DNA of 64,000 bases from Fulvivirgaceae bacterium JP3-4 (GTDB taxonomy: Bacteria > Bacteroidota > Bacteroidia > Cytophagales > Cyclobacteriaceae), in the NCBI GenBank assembly GCA_029309925.1, contig JARKND010000001.1:1054001-1118000 (forward strand), in the 5' to 3' direction. The notes under the pieces were generated by a model, which saw only the letters and a program-made list of their open reading frames with translations, was not told the DNA's origin and searched no databases. Below, in pieces: positions 50,380 through 59,648 of this stretch. The stretch's first letter is position 1, and every line of letters starts with the position of its first letter. The position numbers and the translations under genes are program-made.

Positions 50380-53184
50380 CTACACCACCACATTCACAAT
50401 CTTCCCCGGCACGATAATCACCTTCTTCGGTGGCTTTCCTTCGGTCCATTTCTGCACAAGCTCTGAAGCCATCACTTGCTTCTCCATGTCTTCCTTCGGC
50501 ATGTCGAGTGCGAATTCCATCTTCGCCCGAACTTTACCATTGATAGAGATTGGATATTCGAAAGAGTTTTCTTTCAGGTATTCTTCGTTGTGATCCGGGA
50601 ACTTCGCATTCAAAATCGAATCCTTGTGACCAAGTTTCTCCCACAACTCCTCTGTAATGAAAGGCGCATAGGAAGCCAACGCGATGGCTAGTGGCTCAAG
50701 GATCTTGCGCTTGTTTGTCTTCAATGAACCCAACTCATTCACGCAGATCATGAACTCACTCACGGATGTGTTGAACGAAAAGTTTTCGATGTCGTAAGCA
50801 ACTTTCTTCAACGTCTTGTGAAGCAGTTTCAATTCTTCGCGCGTTGGTTCTTCATCGGTCACTTTCAAGTTGCCTTGTGGATCGTGGAAGAGATTCCAGA
50901 ATTTTCGCAGGAACTTGAATACACCATCGATGCCGTTTGTATTCCACGGCTTGGATTGCTCCAATGGTCCAAGGAACATTTCATACATGCGAAGCGTATC
51001 GGCACCATAGTTGTCGATGATGTCGTCAGGATTCACCACGTTGAAGTATGACTTACTCATCTTCTCAATAGCGGAGCCGCAGATATATTTTCCGTCTTCA
51101 AGCACAAATTCCGCGGAAGCGAAATCAGGTTTCCATTTCCTGAATGCTTCCGTGTCAAGCTCAAGACCATTGACAATATTTACATCCACGTGCAACTCAT
51201 CCGTCTCGTATTTACTTTTCAATCCTGCAGACACAAACTTTTGTGTTCCGCGAATGCGATAAACAAAACGTGAGTCACCTGTGATCTTTCCCTGATTGAT
51301 CAACTTTTTGAACGGCTCATCAAAATTGAGATAACCTAAGTCGTGGAGGATTTTCACCCACAAGCGTGAATACAACAAGTGTGCAACTGCGTGCTCTGAA
51401 CCACCGATGTAGACATCAACTTGTCCCCAGTAGTCAAGCCCTTCACGACTTGCAAATTCTTTATCGTTGTGCGGATCGGTGTAACGCAGGAAATACCAGG
51501 CAGCGCCAGCATGTGTCGGCATGGTGTTGCTGTCCCGCTTTTCTGTCGGACTAATGTTGATCCAGTCTTTCAAGTTTGCCAACGGACCTTCACCGTTTCC
51601 TGAAGGTTTGAAATTATTGGAAGGTGGTAACTCCAACGGAAGATCTTTCACGTCCATCGCATAAGGCATGTCGTCTTTGAACACAACTGGGAACGGTTCG
51701 CCCCAATACCGCTGACGGCTCCATCCTGCATCACGCATCTTGTAATTCACCTGACGCTGACCGATTCCCATCTCTTCAACTTTCTTCACCACAACTTCGA
51801 TCGCATCTGACATTACCATCCCGTTAAGGAAATCAGAGTTTTCCAGAGTGGCGTCTTTGGTTGGATTGGCTTCATTGCCGTTGTAGGCAGCGCCAAGAAT
51901 ATTGGTGATCGGTAAGTTGAAGTGTTTCGCGAATTTGTGATCACGCTCATCACCGCTTGGCACACCCATGATCGCACCGGTTCCGTAGCCAGCCAAAACA
52001 TACTCGCTGATCCACACAGGAACTTTACGACCATTGAACGGATTGATCGCGTAAGCACCCGTAAAAGCTCCCGTGATTTTTTTCACTTCGGCCATTCGGT
52101 CTACTTCCGAACGACTCTCTACATATTTCAGATAGGCATCAACTTCTTTCTGTTGCGCTGCGCTCGTGATCTGTTTCACGTATTCGTGCTCCGGAGCCAA
52201 TACCATGAAGTCAACACCGAAGATTGTGTCGGGACGTGTAGTGAAGACAGTCAACGTTAAATCCTTCGTCTTCTCACTTTCTAATTTGAAATTGATCTTC
52301 GCACCAACGCTTTTACCGATCCAGTTGCGCTGAATCTCTTTCATCGAGTCGCTGAAATCAATTTCATCCAGACCTCGCAACAAACGCTCAGCGTATTCGG
52401 TAATTCTCAAGCTCCACTGACGCATCTGTCTTTTTACCACAGGAAATCCACCGCGGTAGCTCACACCATTGATGACTTCATCGTTTGCCAACACGGTGCC
52501 CAAGGCCTCACACCAGTTCACATCGGTATACGCCAGGTAGGCCAGACGATACTGCATCAAAATTTCTTCTTTCGTTTTCGCGTCAAACGCCTTCCATTCA
52601 GCCGAAGTGAAAGTAGTTCCGCCATTCGCCAGCACAAACTTGGCATTCGGGAAGGGATTATTCTTATTACCCTCGCTCTCAAAAATCCTCACCAACTGCT
52701 TTATGCTTTCCGCTTTCTGCTTTCCGCGATTATACCAACTGTCGAATATTTGCAGGAAGATCCACTGCGTCCACTTGTAATACTTGGGATCACAGGTTCT
52801 CACTTCACGAGACCAATCGTAGCAGAAGCCGATCTTGTCGAGTTGTCTGCGGAAATTCTGGATATTATTTTCTGTCGAAACCGCTGGATGAATACCGTGT
52901 TCGATGGCATACTGTTCAGCCGGAAGACCAAATGCATCGAAGCCCATCGGGTGAAGGACGTTGAAACCCTTCAAGCGCTTGTAGCGGGAGATGATATCGG
53001 AAGCGATGTAACCAAGAGGGTGGCCAACGTGAAGTCCCGCCCCGGACGGATACGGGAACATATCGAGGGCATAATACTTCGGTTTGGTCGACTTGTTGTC
53101 AACCTTATAAACCTGACGTTTTTCCCACTCCTTGCGCCACTTTTCCTCAATCCTTTTGATCTCTTCTTTGCTGTATTCGGCCAT
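50380..53184 (-). CDS. leuS: leucyl-tRNA synthetase
   Basis: A 934-residue class I synthetase charging tRNA-Leu with leucine. ATP-site HIGH-type motif HVGHPLGY near residue 55, editing domain GAIMGVPSGDERDH and the loop motif KMSKS at EKMSKSYFNVVNPDD, C-terminal anticodon-binding region. Length is typical. Divergent from the TonB receptor. An 18-bp palindrome and a TAnnTTTG box sit directly before the start. Confidence 0.97.
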   Translation of the reverse strand: MAEYSKEEIKRIEEKWRKEWEKRQVYKVDNKSTKPKYYALDMFPYPSGAGLHVGHPLGYIASDIISRYKRLKGFNVLHPMGFDAFGLPAEQYAIEHGIHPAVSTENNIQNFRRQLDKIGFCYDWSREVRTCDPKYYKWTQWIFLQIFDSWYNRGKQKAESIKQLVRIFESEGNKNNPFPNAKFVLANGGTTFTSAEWKAFDAKTKEEILMQYRLAYLAYTDVNWCEALGTVLANDEVINGVSYRGGFPVVKRQMRQWSLRITEYAERLLRGLDEIDFSDSMKEIQRNWIGKSVGAKINFKLESEKTKDLTLTVFTTRPDTIFGVDFMVLAPEHEYVKQITSAAQQKEVDAYLKYVESRSEVDRMAEVKKITGAFTGAYAINPFNGRKVPVWISEYVLAGYGTGAIMGVPSGDERDHKFAKHFNLPITNILGAAYNGNEANPTKDATLENSDFLNGMVMSDAIEVVVKKVEEMGIGQRQVNYKMRDAGWSRQRYWGEPFPVVFKDDMPYAMDVKDLPLELPPSNNFKPSGNGEGPLANLKDWINISPTEKRDSNTMPTHAGAAWYFLRYTDPHNDKEFASREGLDYWGQVDVYIGGSEHAVAHLLYSRLWVKILHDLGYLNFDEPFKKLINQGKITGDSRFVYRIRGTQKFVSAGLKSKYETDELHVDVNIVNGLELDTEAFRKWKPDFASAEFVLEDGKYICGSAIEKMSKSYFNVVNPDDIIDNYGADTLRMYEMFLGPLEQSKPWNTNGIDGVFKFLRKFWNLFHDPQGNLKVTDEEPTREELKLLHKTLKKVAYDIENFSFNTSVSEFMICVNELGSLKTNKRKILEPLAIALASYAPFITEELWEKLGHKDSILNAKFPDHNEEYLKENSFEYPISINGKVRAKMEFALDMPKEDMEKQVMASELVQKWTEGKPPKKVIIVPGKIVNVVV

Positions 53185-53197
53185 TTTCCGTTAAAAA

Positions 53198-53220
53198 TTG
53201 CTGTTCGAACAGCAAAAATA
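53198..53220 (-). promoter_or_regulatory. palindrome TTGCTGTTCGAACAGCAA over the leuS promoter
   Basis: A perfect 18-bp palindrome (53198-53215) overlaps a minus-strand -7 box TATTTTTG (53220-53213). The ATG of leuS is 14 bases past the palindrome. It could be a regulator site or, transcribed, a 5' hairpin. Confidence 0.6.
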
Positions 53221-53347
53221 AGCCAATCCGCGGAATTGCCTATCCCGGAAAGGCCACAACTCATCTCTTTTCTTCGACAGTCCGGTAACACGAATTATTA
53301 CCGCAGCCCGCCCCCGGACATCTTTGACTCGCAAATCGCAATAACCC

Positions 53348-55489
53348 ATGCAACAAACGCTACTTCTGATTTTGATCACATCTTTTTCCACCGCCCTTGC
53401 GCAAACCACCATCAGCGGAAAGGTACTGGACCAAAGCAATCAACCCGTGCCGATGGCGAACGTCTTCCTGAAAGACACATACGATGGAACAACGGCTGAC
53501 GAAAACGGGAACTTTTCATTTACAACAGAGGAAAAAGGCGACCACATCCTAATCGTGCGGCTGATCGGCTTCAAGGAATCTGTTCAGTCTGTTACCCTTT
53601 CGGGGAGACCATTGGCGATCAACATTGAGATGAAGGAAGAGATCAGCGAGTTGAAAGCAGTAACCATTTCGGCTGGGTCGTTTGCGGCAAGTGATGAATC
53701 GAGAAGAACAGTTTTTCGCGCTGTGGATATTGCCACAACAGCTGGAGCTACCGCTGACATTGCGGGCGCATTGAACACACTTCCAGGAACACAGAAGAAT
53801 GGAGAAAGCGGCCGGCTGTTCGTTCGCGGTGGCGATGGTAACGAAGTAAAAACATTCATTGATGGAATGCTTGTGCTCGATGCGTATAGCCCTTCTGCTC
53901 CGAATACACCCTCACGCGGAAGATTTCTTCCATTCATGTTTAAAGGAACGAGCTTTAGTACCGGTGGATACTCGGCAGAGTTTGGTCAGGCACTGTCGTC
54001 AACACTTGCGCTTGACTCGAAAGATGAGACGACCCAATCACGAACGGACTTTGGATTGCTTTCCGTTGGAGGAGATGTTGCGCATACGCAAGCATGGAAG
54101 GGGGGATCGGTGGCGGGTAAAGTCCAATACACGAACCTGACGCCCTACATGGGATTAATCAATCAGGAGATTGACTGGATTGCTGCTCCAGTTTCCTGGG
54201 AAGGAATTGGGTCATTCCGTCAGCGTGTCAACAAAAATGGCATTGTTAAAGTATATGGAAATTTTAATCGCTCTGAATTTTCGTTGAACAATCATGACAT
54301 CGATGATCCCTCGTTGACACAATACTTCAAACTCACCAACGATTACAACTACATCAATGCATCTTACAAAGACGTACTGAAAGGTGATTGGATGATTCGG
54401 GGAGGAGTTGCTTACACTAGCCTACGAAACAAATATGATATCGGGAATGACTTGATCAACGAATCGGAAAAAGGTGCACACACAAAAGTTGCTGTAGAAG
54501 GATCGGTCACGGACCACATGGAGTTAAAAGCCGGAGTGGAACTATTTACACGGGAGTTTTCGCAAGGCGGAACGCAGGAGGGAAGTCCGTTCTCGCTTGG
54601 ATTCGATGAGATCATCACAGCAGGTTTTGTTGAAACCGATTTGTATGCGAGTAACAATTTTGTAACGCGAGCGGGTGTTCGTGTTGAACAAAACAGTCTG
54701 ACGGAAAAGGTCACAGCTGATCCACGCATGTCACTTGCATACAAAGTAGGTAACAATGGACAGTTCTCATTGGCGTGGGGTAAGTTCAGGCAAACTGTAA
54801 AGAATGAATGGCTAAGACTAAACACTTCGCTTCAAGCCGAGAAGGCCGACCACTACATCCTGAACTATCAACGGATCGAGAACAACAAAACATTCCGTGT
54901 TGAGACTTATTATAAAAAATATGACAACCTCATAAAGATTGAGAACGGAGTTGTAACCAACAATGGATACGGCTACGCGCAGGGGCTGGAACTCTTCTGG
55001 AGAGATAACGAGTCAGTCGACAACCTTGACTATTGGATTTCATACTCGTTCCTCGATACAAAACGCAACTACCTCAATTTTGCTCACGAAGCAGCACCAG
55101 GCTTTTCATCGAAGCATAACCTGTCAATTGTCGCGAAATACTTTGTCGTGAAATTGAAAAGCCAATTGGGTACAACGTTTTCCTATACCAGTGGCAGACC
55201 CTACAACAATCCAAACGAAACGAAGTTCAACGGAAGCAAAACACCTTCTTACCAGGATCTGAGTTTCAACTGGAGTTACCTCCCGAAACCTTACCTGATT
55301 GTTTACTTCTCATGCACAAACCTGCTCGGACGTGACAATATTTTCGGATATGAATACGGCTCAACGCTGAACGAGCAGGGCATGTACAACAGCCGGGCTA
55401 TACGCCAGTCAGCACCACGATTTCTATTCCTCGGAATCTTCCTAACACTTTCAAAAGATAAATCTGTAAACCAATTGCCAACCCTGTAA
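53348..55489 (+). CDS. TonB-dependent receptor with CarboxypepD-like N-domain
   Basis: A 713-residue outer-membrane receptor. Signal peptide (MQQTLLLILITSFSTALAQ), CarboxypepD_reg-like domain (~20-105, TTISGKVLDQSNQPVPMANV), plug domain with LFVRGGDGNEVKTFIDGML, then a barrel to a C-terminus ending in LFLGIFLTLSKD. Imports an unknown ligand, energised by TonB-ExbBD. It is not followed by a SusD-like lipoprotein, so it is unlikely to be a polysaccharide-utilisation pair. The next gene lies 6 bases after its stop. Confidence 0.92.
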   Translation: MQQTLLLILITSFSTALAQTTISGKVLDQSNQPVPMANVFLKDTYDGTTADENGNFSFTTEEKGDHILIVRLIGFKESVQSVTLSGRPLAINIEMKEEISELKAVTISAGSFAASDESRRTVFRAVDIATTAGATADIAGALNTLPGTQKNGESGRLFVRGGDGNEVKTFIDGMLVLDAYSPSAPNTPSRGRFLPFMFKGTSFSTGGYSAEFGQALSSTLALDSKDETTQSRTDFGLLSVGGDVAHTQAWKGGSVAGKVQYTNLTPYMGLINQEIDWIAAPVSWEGIGSFRQRVNKNGIVKVYGNFNRSEFSLNNHDIDDPSLTQYFKLTNDYNYINASYKDVLKGDWMIRGGVAYTSLRNKYDIGNDLINESEKGAHTKVAVEGSVTDHMELKAGVELFTREFSQGGTQEGSPFSLGFDEIITAGFVETDLYASNNFVTRAGVRVEQNSLTEKVTADPRMSLAYKVGNNGQFSLAWGKFRQTVKNEWLRLNTSLQAEKADHYILNYQRIENNKTFRVETYYKKYDNLIKIENGVVTNNGYGYAQGLELFWRDNESVDNLDYWISYSFLDTKRNYLNFAHEAAPGFSSKHNLSIVAKYFVVKLKSQLGTTFSYTSGRPYNNPNETKFNGSKTPSYQDLSFNWSYLPKPYLIVYFSCTNLLGRDNIFGYEYGSTLNEQGMYNSRAIRQSAPRFLFLGIFLTLSKDKSVNQLPTL

Positions 55490-55495
55490 ATAGAA

Positions 55496-56155
55496 ATGAT
55501 TATGAAACAATTAACGATCATCCCCATTCTGATTGCTGTGCTTTTCTTCGCACTGATCAAAACAGCTTTTGCGAACGATGGCAAATATGTCGAAGCTATG
55601 AAGAAAAATATCGATGCCGTTTACAAGGCGGCAACGATTGACGAGTTGCAGGCTGCTGTCAACGCTTTTCAACGCATCGCGGATGCGGAGAAAACAAAAT
55701 GGGAACCCAACTACTACGCAGCGTTTGGAAGTATCCTGATGGCAACACGTGAAAAAGATGGCGCTAAAAAAGATGCTCACCTGGATCGCGCCATGGAGTT
55801 TGTAAAAAAATGTAAGGAGATCGCACCGGAGGATTCTGAAGTCATCACGCTCGAAGGGTTTATCTACACAATTCGCGTGACCGTAGATCCTGCCACACGA
55901 GGTCCGCAATTCGCTGGACTTGCCATGCAAACTTATGGAAAAGCAATTGCTCTCAATCCTGAAAATCCACGAGCTCTATCGATGCTTGCCCAGATGCAAT
56001 ATGGGACAGCGCAATTTTTTGGTTCGTCCACTGCAGAAGCATGTGCAACGCTTGATAAATCGCTTGAAAAATTTGCTACCTACAAATCAGATAATCCGCT
56101 TGCTCCGATGTGGGGCAAGAAAGGCGCGGAAGATTTGAAGTCACAGTGTAAATAA
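55496..56155 (+). CDS. secreted helical repeat protein
   Basis: A 219-residue exported protein with a signal peptide (PILIAVLFFALIKTAFA) and TPR-like helices (AYDAVYKAATIDE-type segments, YGKAIALNPENPRALSMLAQM). The last section has SLEKFATYKSDNPLAPMWGKKGAE. Probably a periplasmic partner of the TonB receptor upstream; spacing 6 bases. Function unknown. ATG 55502 is an equally good start. Confidence 0.75.
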   Translation: MIMKQLTIIPILIAVLFFALIKTAFANDGKYVEAMKKNIDAVYKAATIDELQAAVNAFQRIADAEKTKWEPNYYAAFGSILMATREKDGAKKDAHLDRAMEFVKKCKEIAPEDSEVITLEGFIYTIRVTVDPATRGPQFAGLAMQTYGKAIALNPENPRALSMLAQMQYGTAQFFGSSTAEACATLDKSLEKFATYKSDNPLAPMWGKKGAEDLKSQCK

Positions 56156-56172
56156 AAACGAAGTTTAATTGT

Positions 56173-56206
56173 GCTCAAGGTTGCCAACTTTTGCGCAACT
56201 TTGAGC
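56173..56206. promoter_or_regulatory. 12-bp stem-loop before the LytS-type kinase
   Basis: GCTCAAGGTTGC (56173-56184) and GCAACTTTGAGC (56195-56206) pair except for one G-T wobble; loop of 10 bases. It lies 17 bases before the kinase ATG and could be a hairpin in the leader, an attenuator or an operator. Confidence 0.5.
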
Positions 56207-56222
56207 TTTAAGATAGTGTTGC

Positions 56223-57263
56223 ATGCAAAACCGTCTGGCTGTCGAAGCTTGTCCAAAGAGAAACGTATGGATTGAACTGCGTGACATCGCCATCCTCATT
56301 CTTTTCGGATTTCTCATGACCTTAGCAGGATTGAGTTGCCGCAATTGTCCTTTTCCAGGTAAGGAGTTCTGGATCCTGGGATCATTTACAGCGCTGGTTT
56401 GGGTTGTGCTGTGGAAAGGAAATGATTATCTCGGAGCATACATATCATCGAAGATCTCCTGGTTGAAATTTCCGGTTAAGCGATTTGTGATCGGGGTGAT
56501 TTCCACTTTCGCATTCACGCTGACGGCAATTTACATACTGAGTGCGGTGTGGAAAGCGATTTTCGAGGTTAACATTTCATACGGTGTTTTGTATTCGGTC
56601 ATCATCACGGTCATCATATCCCTCTTTCTGCATGGCCGTGCTTTTCTTCTAAACTGGCAGCAAAGTAAAATTGATGCAGAGCGATTGCAGCGTGAAAACA
56701 TTGCAGGGAAATACGAGGCCCTGAAGAACCAGGTAAATCCACACTTCCTGTTCAATAGTTTGAATGCGCTTTCCAATCTCGTTTATGAAGATCAGGACAA
56801 AGCCGTGAAGTTTATCAAGCAGTTATCCGAAGTCTATCGTTACGTTCTGGACACCCGCGATCAGGAAATCGTCTCACTTGAACAGGAAATCAAGTTCCTG
56901 GAATCATATATCTACCTGCAGCAGATTCGTTTCGAAAACCGGCTGAGTGTTGAATTGAACATCACTGATGGGAGTGTTTATGTGACACCACTAGCGCTCC
57001 AGATGCTGATCGAAAACGCCATAAAACACAACATCGTGTCTGCTGACGACCCATTAAAAATTCACGTTTACCAGGATAACGGTCAGCTGGTAGTTGAAAA
57101 TAACCTGCAGCGTAAGCAGATCCTGGGCGAACCTTCCGCAGGTGTCGGTCTTGAAAATATTGTGAAGCGCTACGAGCTGCTCACCGAGAAGAAAGTGGAA
57201 ATTGTAGATGGCCCCGGGAAGTTTGTTGTAAAGCTTCCTTTGCTCCGGAATTCAAAAATATGA
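56223..57263 (+). CDS. LytS-type sensor histidine kinase
   Basis: A 346-residue membrane kinase of the YehU/LytS group: about four helices (residues ~18-150), a coiled segment and the His_kinase phosphoacceptor NQVNPHFLFNSLNALSNL, then HATPase motifs LIENAIKHN and GVGLENIVKRYELL. Overlaps the response regulator by four bases (ATGA), so the two are a pair. Signals membrane or envelope state; possible link to the TonB operon just upstream. Confidence 0.9.
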   Translation: MQNRLAVEACPKRNVWIELRDIAILILFGFLMTLAGLSCRNCPFPGKEFWILGSFTALVWVVLWKGNDYLGAYISSKISWLKFPVKRFVIGVISTFAFTLTAIYILSAVWKAIFEVNISYGVLYSVIITVIISLFLHGRAFLLNWQQSKIDAERLQRENIAGKYEALKNQVNPHFLFNSLNALSNLVYEDQDKAVKFIKQLSEVYRYVLDTRDQEIVSLEQEIKFLESYIYLQQIRFENRLSVELNITDGSVYVTPLALQMLIENAIKHNIVSADDPLKIHVYQDNGQLVVENNLQRKQILGEPSAGVGLENIVKRYELLTEKKVEIVDGPGKFVVKLPLLRNSKI

Positions 57264-58024
57264 AGATCTTAATTGTTGAAGACGAACCACACGCGGCACA
57301 GCGCTTGCAGACGCTTGTTTCCGGGTTAATTCCCGATGCGGACATCGTTGGTAAAATTGACACGGTGAAAAAATCAGTTCAATGGTTGAAGGACAATCCG
57401 AATCCTGACCTGATCTTCATGGACATTCAGCTGGCGGACGGATTGAGCTTTCAGATCTTCGAGCAGCATGCGATTAGCTCGCCCGTCATTTTCACTACCG
57501 CTTATGATGAGTACGCGCTGAAAGCCTTTAAGGTGAACAGCATCGACTACATTCTAAAACCCGTTGACAGAACTGAGCTGGAAGCAGCGCTGAACAAACT
57601 TAAAACGCTTTCCGGTAACGGTAGCCCAAGTCATAAAGATGTGCTTCATAACATCGGTCAGGCTGTAGAAATGCTTTTAAAAAAGTATAAAACGCGTTTT
57701 GTGGTCAAGGTGGGGGAGCATCTGCGTACGATCGAAGTCAACTCAATCCGTTATTTTTTCAGCCAGGAAAAAGCCACCTTCTGCGTTACGGATGATAACC
57801 GGAACCACATCCTCGACTACACACTTGAGCAACTGGAGGAAATGCTCGATCCGTCTGAATTTTATCGTATTAACCGCAAGTATCTGGTGCGGTCAAACGC
57901 CATTCAGGACATTATCAATTACACGAACAGCCGGCTGAAGCTTGTACTGAAAGGGTCGCACGATAACGATATCATTGTTGCACGCGAACGTGTGCAGGAT
58001 TTCAAGATATGGCTTGACCGCTAG
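57260..58024 (+). CDS. LytTR-family response regulator
   Basis: A 254-residue regulator. Receiver at residues ~1-115 (MKILIVEDEPHAAQRL; Asp in IFMDIQLADG; TTAYDEYALKAF; KPVD) and a LytTR DNA-binding domain at ~150-250 (YRINRKYLVRSNAI, NSRLKLVLKG). Partner of the LytS-type kinase that overlaps it. Binds direct repeats in target promoters; no such pair could be pinned down here with confidence. Confidence 0.92.
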   Translation: MKILIVEDEPHAAQRLQTLVSGLIPDADIVGKIDTVKKSVQWLKDNPNPDLIFMDIQLADGLSFQIFEQHAISSPVIFTTAYDEYALKAFKVNSIDYILKPVDRTELEAALNKLKTLSGNGSPSHKDVLHNIGQAVEMLLKKYKTRFVVKVGEHLRTIEVNSIRYFFSQEKATFCVTDDNRNHILDYTLEQLEEMLDPSEFYRINRKYLVRSNAIQDIINYTNSRLKLVLKGSHDNDIIVARERVQDFKIWLDR

Positions 58025-58033
58025 CGGTTTACA

Positions 58034-58441
58034 TCACCGCGATTTTTTCACCAGTTCGTTCAATCTTTCAATATCGGACTGCTTCAGCGGTTTGGTGATA
58101 AACTGGATCACGTTCTTGTTTTCGAAGGCGAGCTCGCGGTCTTTTGAGCTGTTGGAGCTTGTCAGTACCACAATTCGTGCGGCTTTTCTGACCTTTTCGG
58201 GTAAGGTTTCAAAACTTTGGAGGAAGGCAAATCCATCAACTTCAGGCATGTTCAGGTCCAGGAAGATAACGTCTGGCGGGTCCTGACCATCGATATTGCG
58301 GAGCCAGTTGAGCGCATCGCTCGCAGACTTGTACGAAACCAGCTGGTTGGAAAAGTTGTAGACTTCCAGGAACCTTCGTTGAATGAACAGGTCGATGTCA
58401 CTATCATCGATGAGCATGGTTTTGTTGACCTTGATTGCCAT
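58034..58441 (-). CDS. single-domain response regulator
   Basis: A 135-residue receiver-only protein (Asp in VIFLDLNMPEVDGF; Thr in LTSSNSS region; Lys in ITKPLKQ). No output domain, so it likely relays phosphate to or from a kinase elsewhere. Convergent with the LytTR gene, 9 bases apart, with a short GCGGT/ACCGC stem in the gap. Confidence 0.87.
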   Translation of the reverse strand: MAIKVNKTMLIDDSDIDLFIQRRFLEVYNFSNQLVSYKSASDALNWLRNIDGQDPPDVIFLDLNMPEVDGFAFLQSFETLPEKVRKAARIVVLTSSNSSKDRELAFENKNVIQFITKPLKQSDIERLNELVKKSR

Positions 58442-58653
58442 AGTTTTGAGCGTGACACCTATTCATCTAAACTTACCAAAAAACCACTCAAATACCAGAA
58501 ATTTCGGCCAAAAATATAGTTACACGTTTTATTGGATAAAAAAATGTGTTAAAATTGAATCTTCTAAACCTATTAATGACCTTGAATGGACTTCGGTCGA
58601 TTTTCTAAGCAGAATTTCAATCGCAGGACATTTATAAAAACAACAAATACAAT

Positions 58654-59544
58654 ATGAAATTCAAGCAACCCATTTCGTTCTTTTTTAGTGTTCTTCTCGC
58701 AGCGGGTCTGGCTTCGTGCGCGTCTTCCAGTGAGGATAAGTCAAAAAACTCTGATGAGTTTGACGAGGCAAACAAGTCCCTCAAGAATCAGATCGAAGAT
58801 GTTGTTTACAATATTCCTTCTCCTTCTGAGATCCCATATCTCCTTCAGGCTACTGGTGCAGAATTCAACGAAACACTGCTACACGACCGTAAGAAGGTAG
58901 ATTCTTATAACACTAAGAACGACAAGGCTGCCATGAACCTCGGTGTTTATGTCGCTGACATCGGCTACCTCACTTCATATGATAAAACACAGGACGCCAT
59001 TGACTATCTGACCGCTTGCAAGACGCTTGCTGATAACCTTGGCCTCATCGGAACTTTTGATTCAGAGCTTGGAAAACAATTCGAAGCTAACATTTCTAAC
59101 AAGGATTCACTTGCACACCTCCTTGACAGAACCATCAAGCAGGCTGAGGCATTTCTCATCGATGACAACCGTAACAAACTTGCTGCCCTGATCGTGACTG
59201 GCAGCTTCATCGAAGGTCTTTACATCTCGACAGGTCTGATCAAGTCCTATCCTAAGAATATCCTGCCTGAAGACAGCCGCAATCTTGTGTTGACACCACT
59301 GATGCGCGTAGTACTTGAACAACGCAAAGCTGTTTCTGAATTGCTCAAGATCCTTAGCTCCGTTGAACAAACAGGAAATATCGCGACCATTACAGGCGAC
59401 CTGAAAAATCTCGAGGCTGCATATTCAAAACTTAATATTGAAGAGCAGATCAAGAACAACCGTGCAGACCTGGTTTTGACTGACAAGAACCTTGAAGAGA
59501 TCACAACGATTGTTGAAAAGGTTAGAAAAGATATTACGGAATAG
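58654..59544 (+). CDS. hypothetical lipoprotein
   Basis: A 296-residue lipoprotein (lipobox LAAGLASCASSSEDKS) followed by a helical, acidic domain: charged stretches such as KSLKNQIEDVVYNIPSP and YLTACKTLADNLG. I do not recognise a domain. It ends with a strong terminator and precedes the ABC fusion gene by 104 bases, so a shared role is unproven. Confidence 0.75.
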   Translation: MKFKQPISFFFSVLLAAGLASCASSSEDKSKNSDEFDEANKSLKNQIEDVVYNIPSPSEIPYLLQATGAEFNETLLHDRKKVDSYNTKNDKAAMNLGVYVADIGYLTSYDKTQDAIDYLTACKTLADNLGLIGTFDSELGKQFEANISNKDSLAHLLDRTIKQAEAFLIDDNRNKLAALIVTGSFIEGLYISTGLIKSYPKNILPEDSRNLVLTPLMRVVLEQRKAVSELLKILSSVEQTGNIATITGDLKNLEAAYSKLNIEEQIKNNRADLVLTDKNLEEITTIVEKVRKDITE

Positions 59545-59565
59545 TTAATCCGCTGAGGATATAAG

Positions 59566-59597
59566 AAAAGGACTGGTAGCTTTTACCAGTCCTTTTT
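59566..59597 (+). terminator. intrinsic terminator after lipoprotein gene
   Basis: 13-bp stem (59566-59578 with 59584-59596) with a 5-base loop and a T tract. Confidence 0.93.
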
Positions 59598-59648
59598 GTT
59601 TAATGAGATTACATCTTTCTGTATCTTTAAAACTTAAGCCTATACCCC

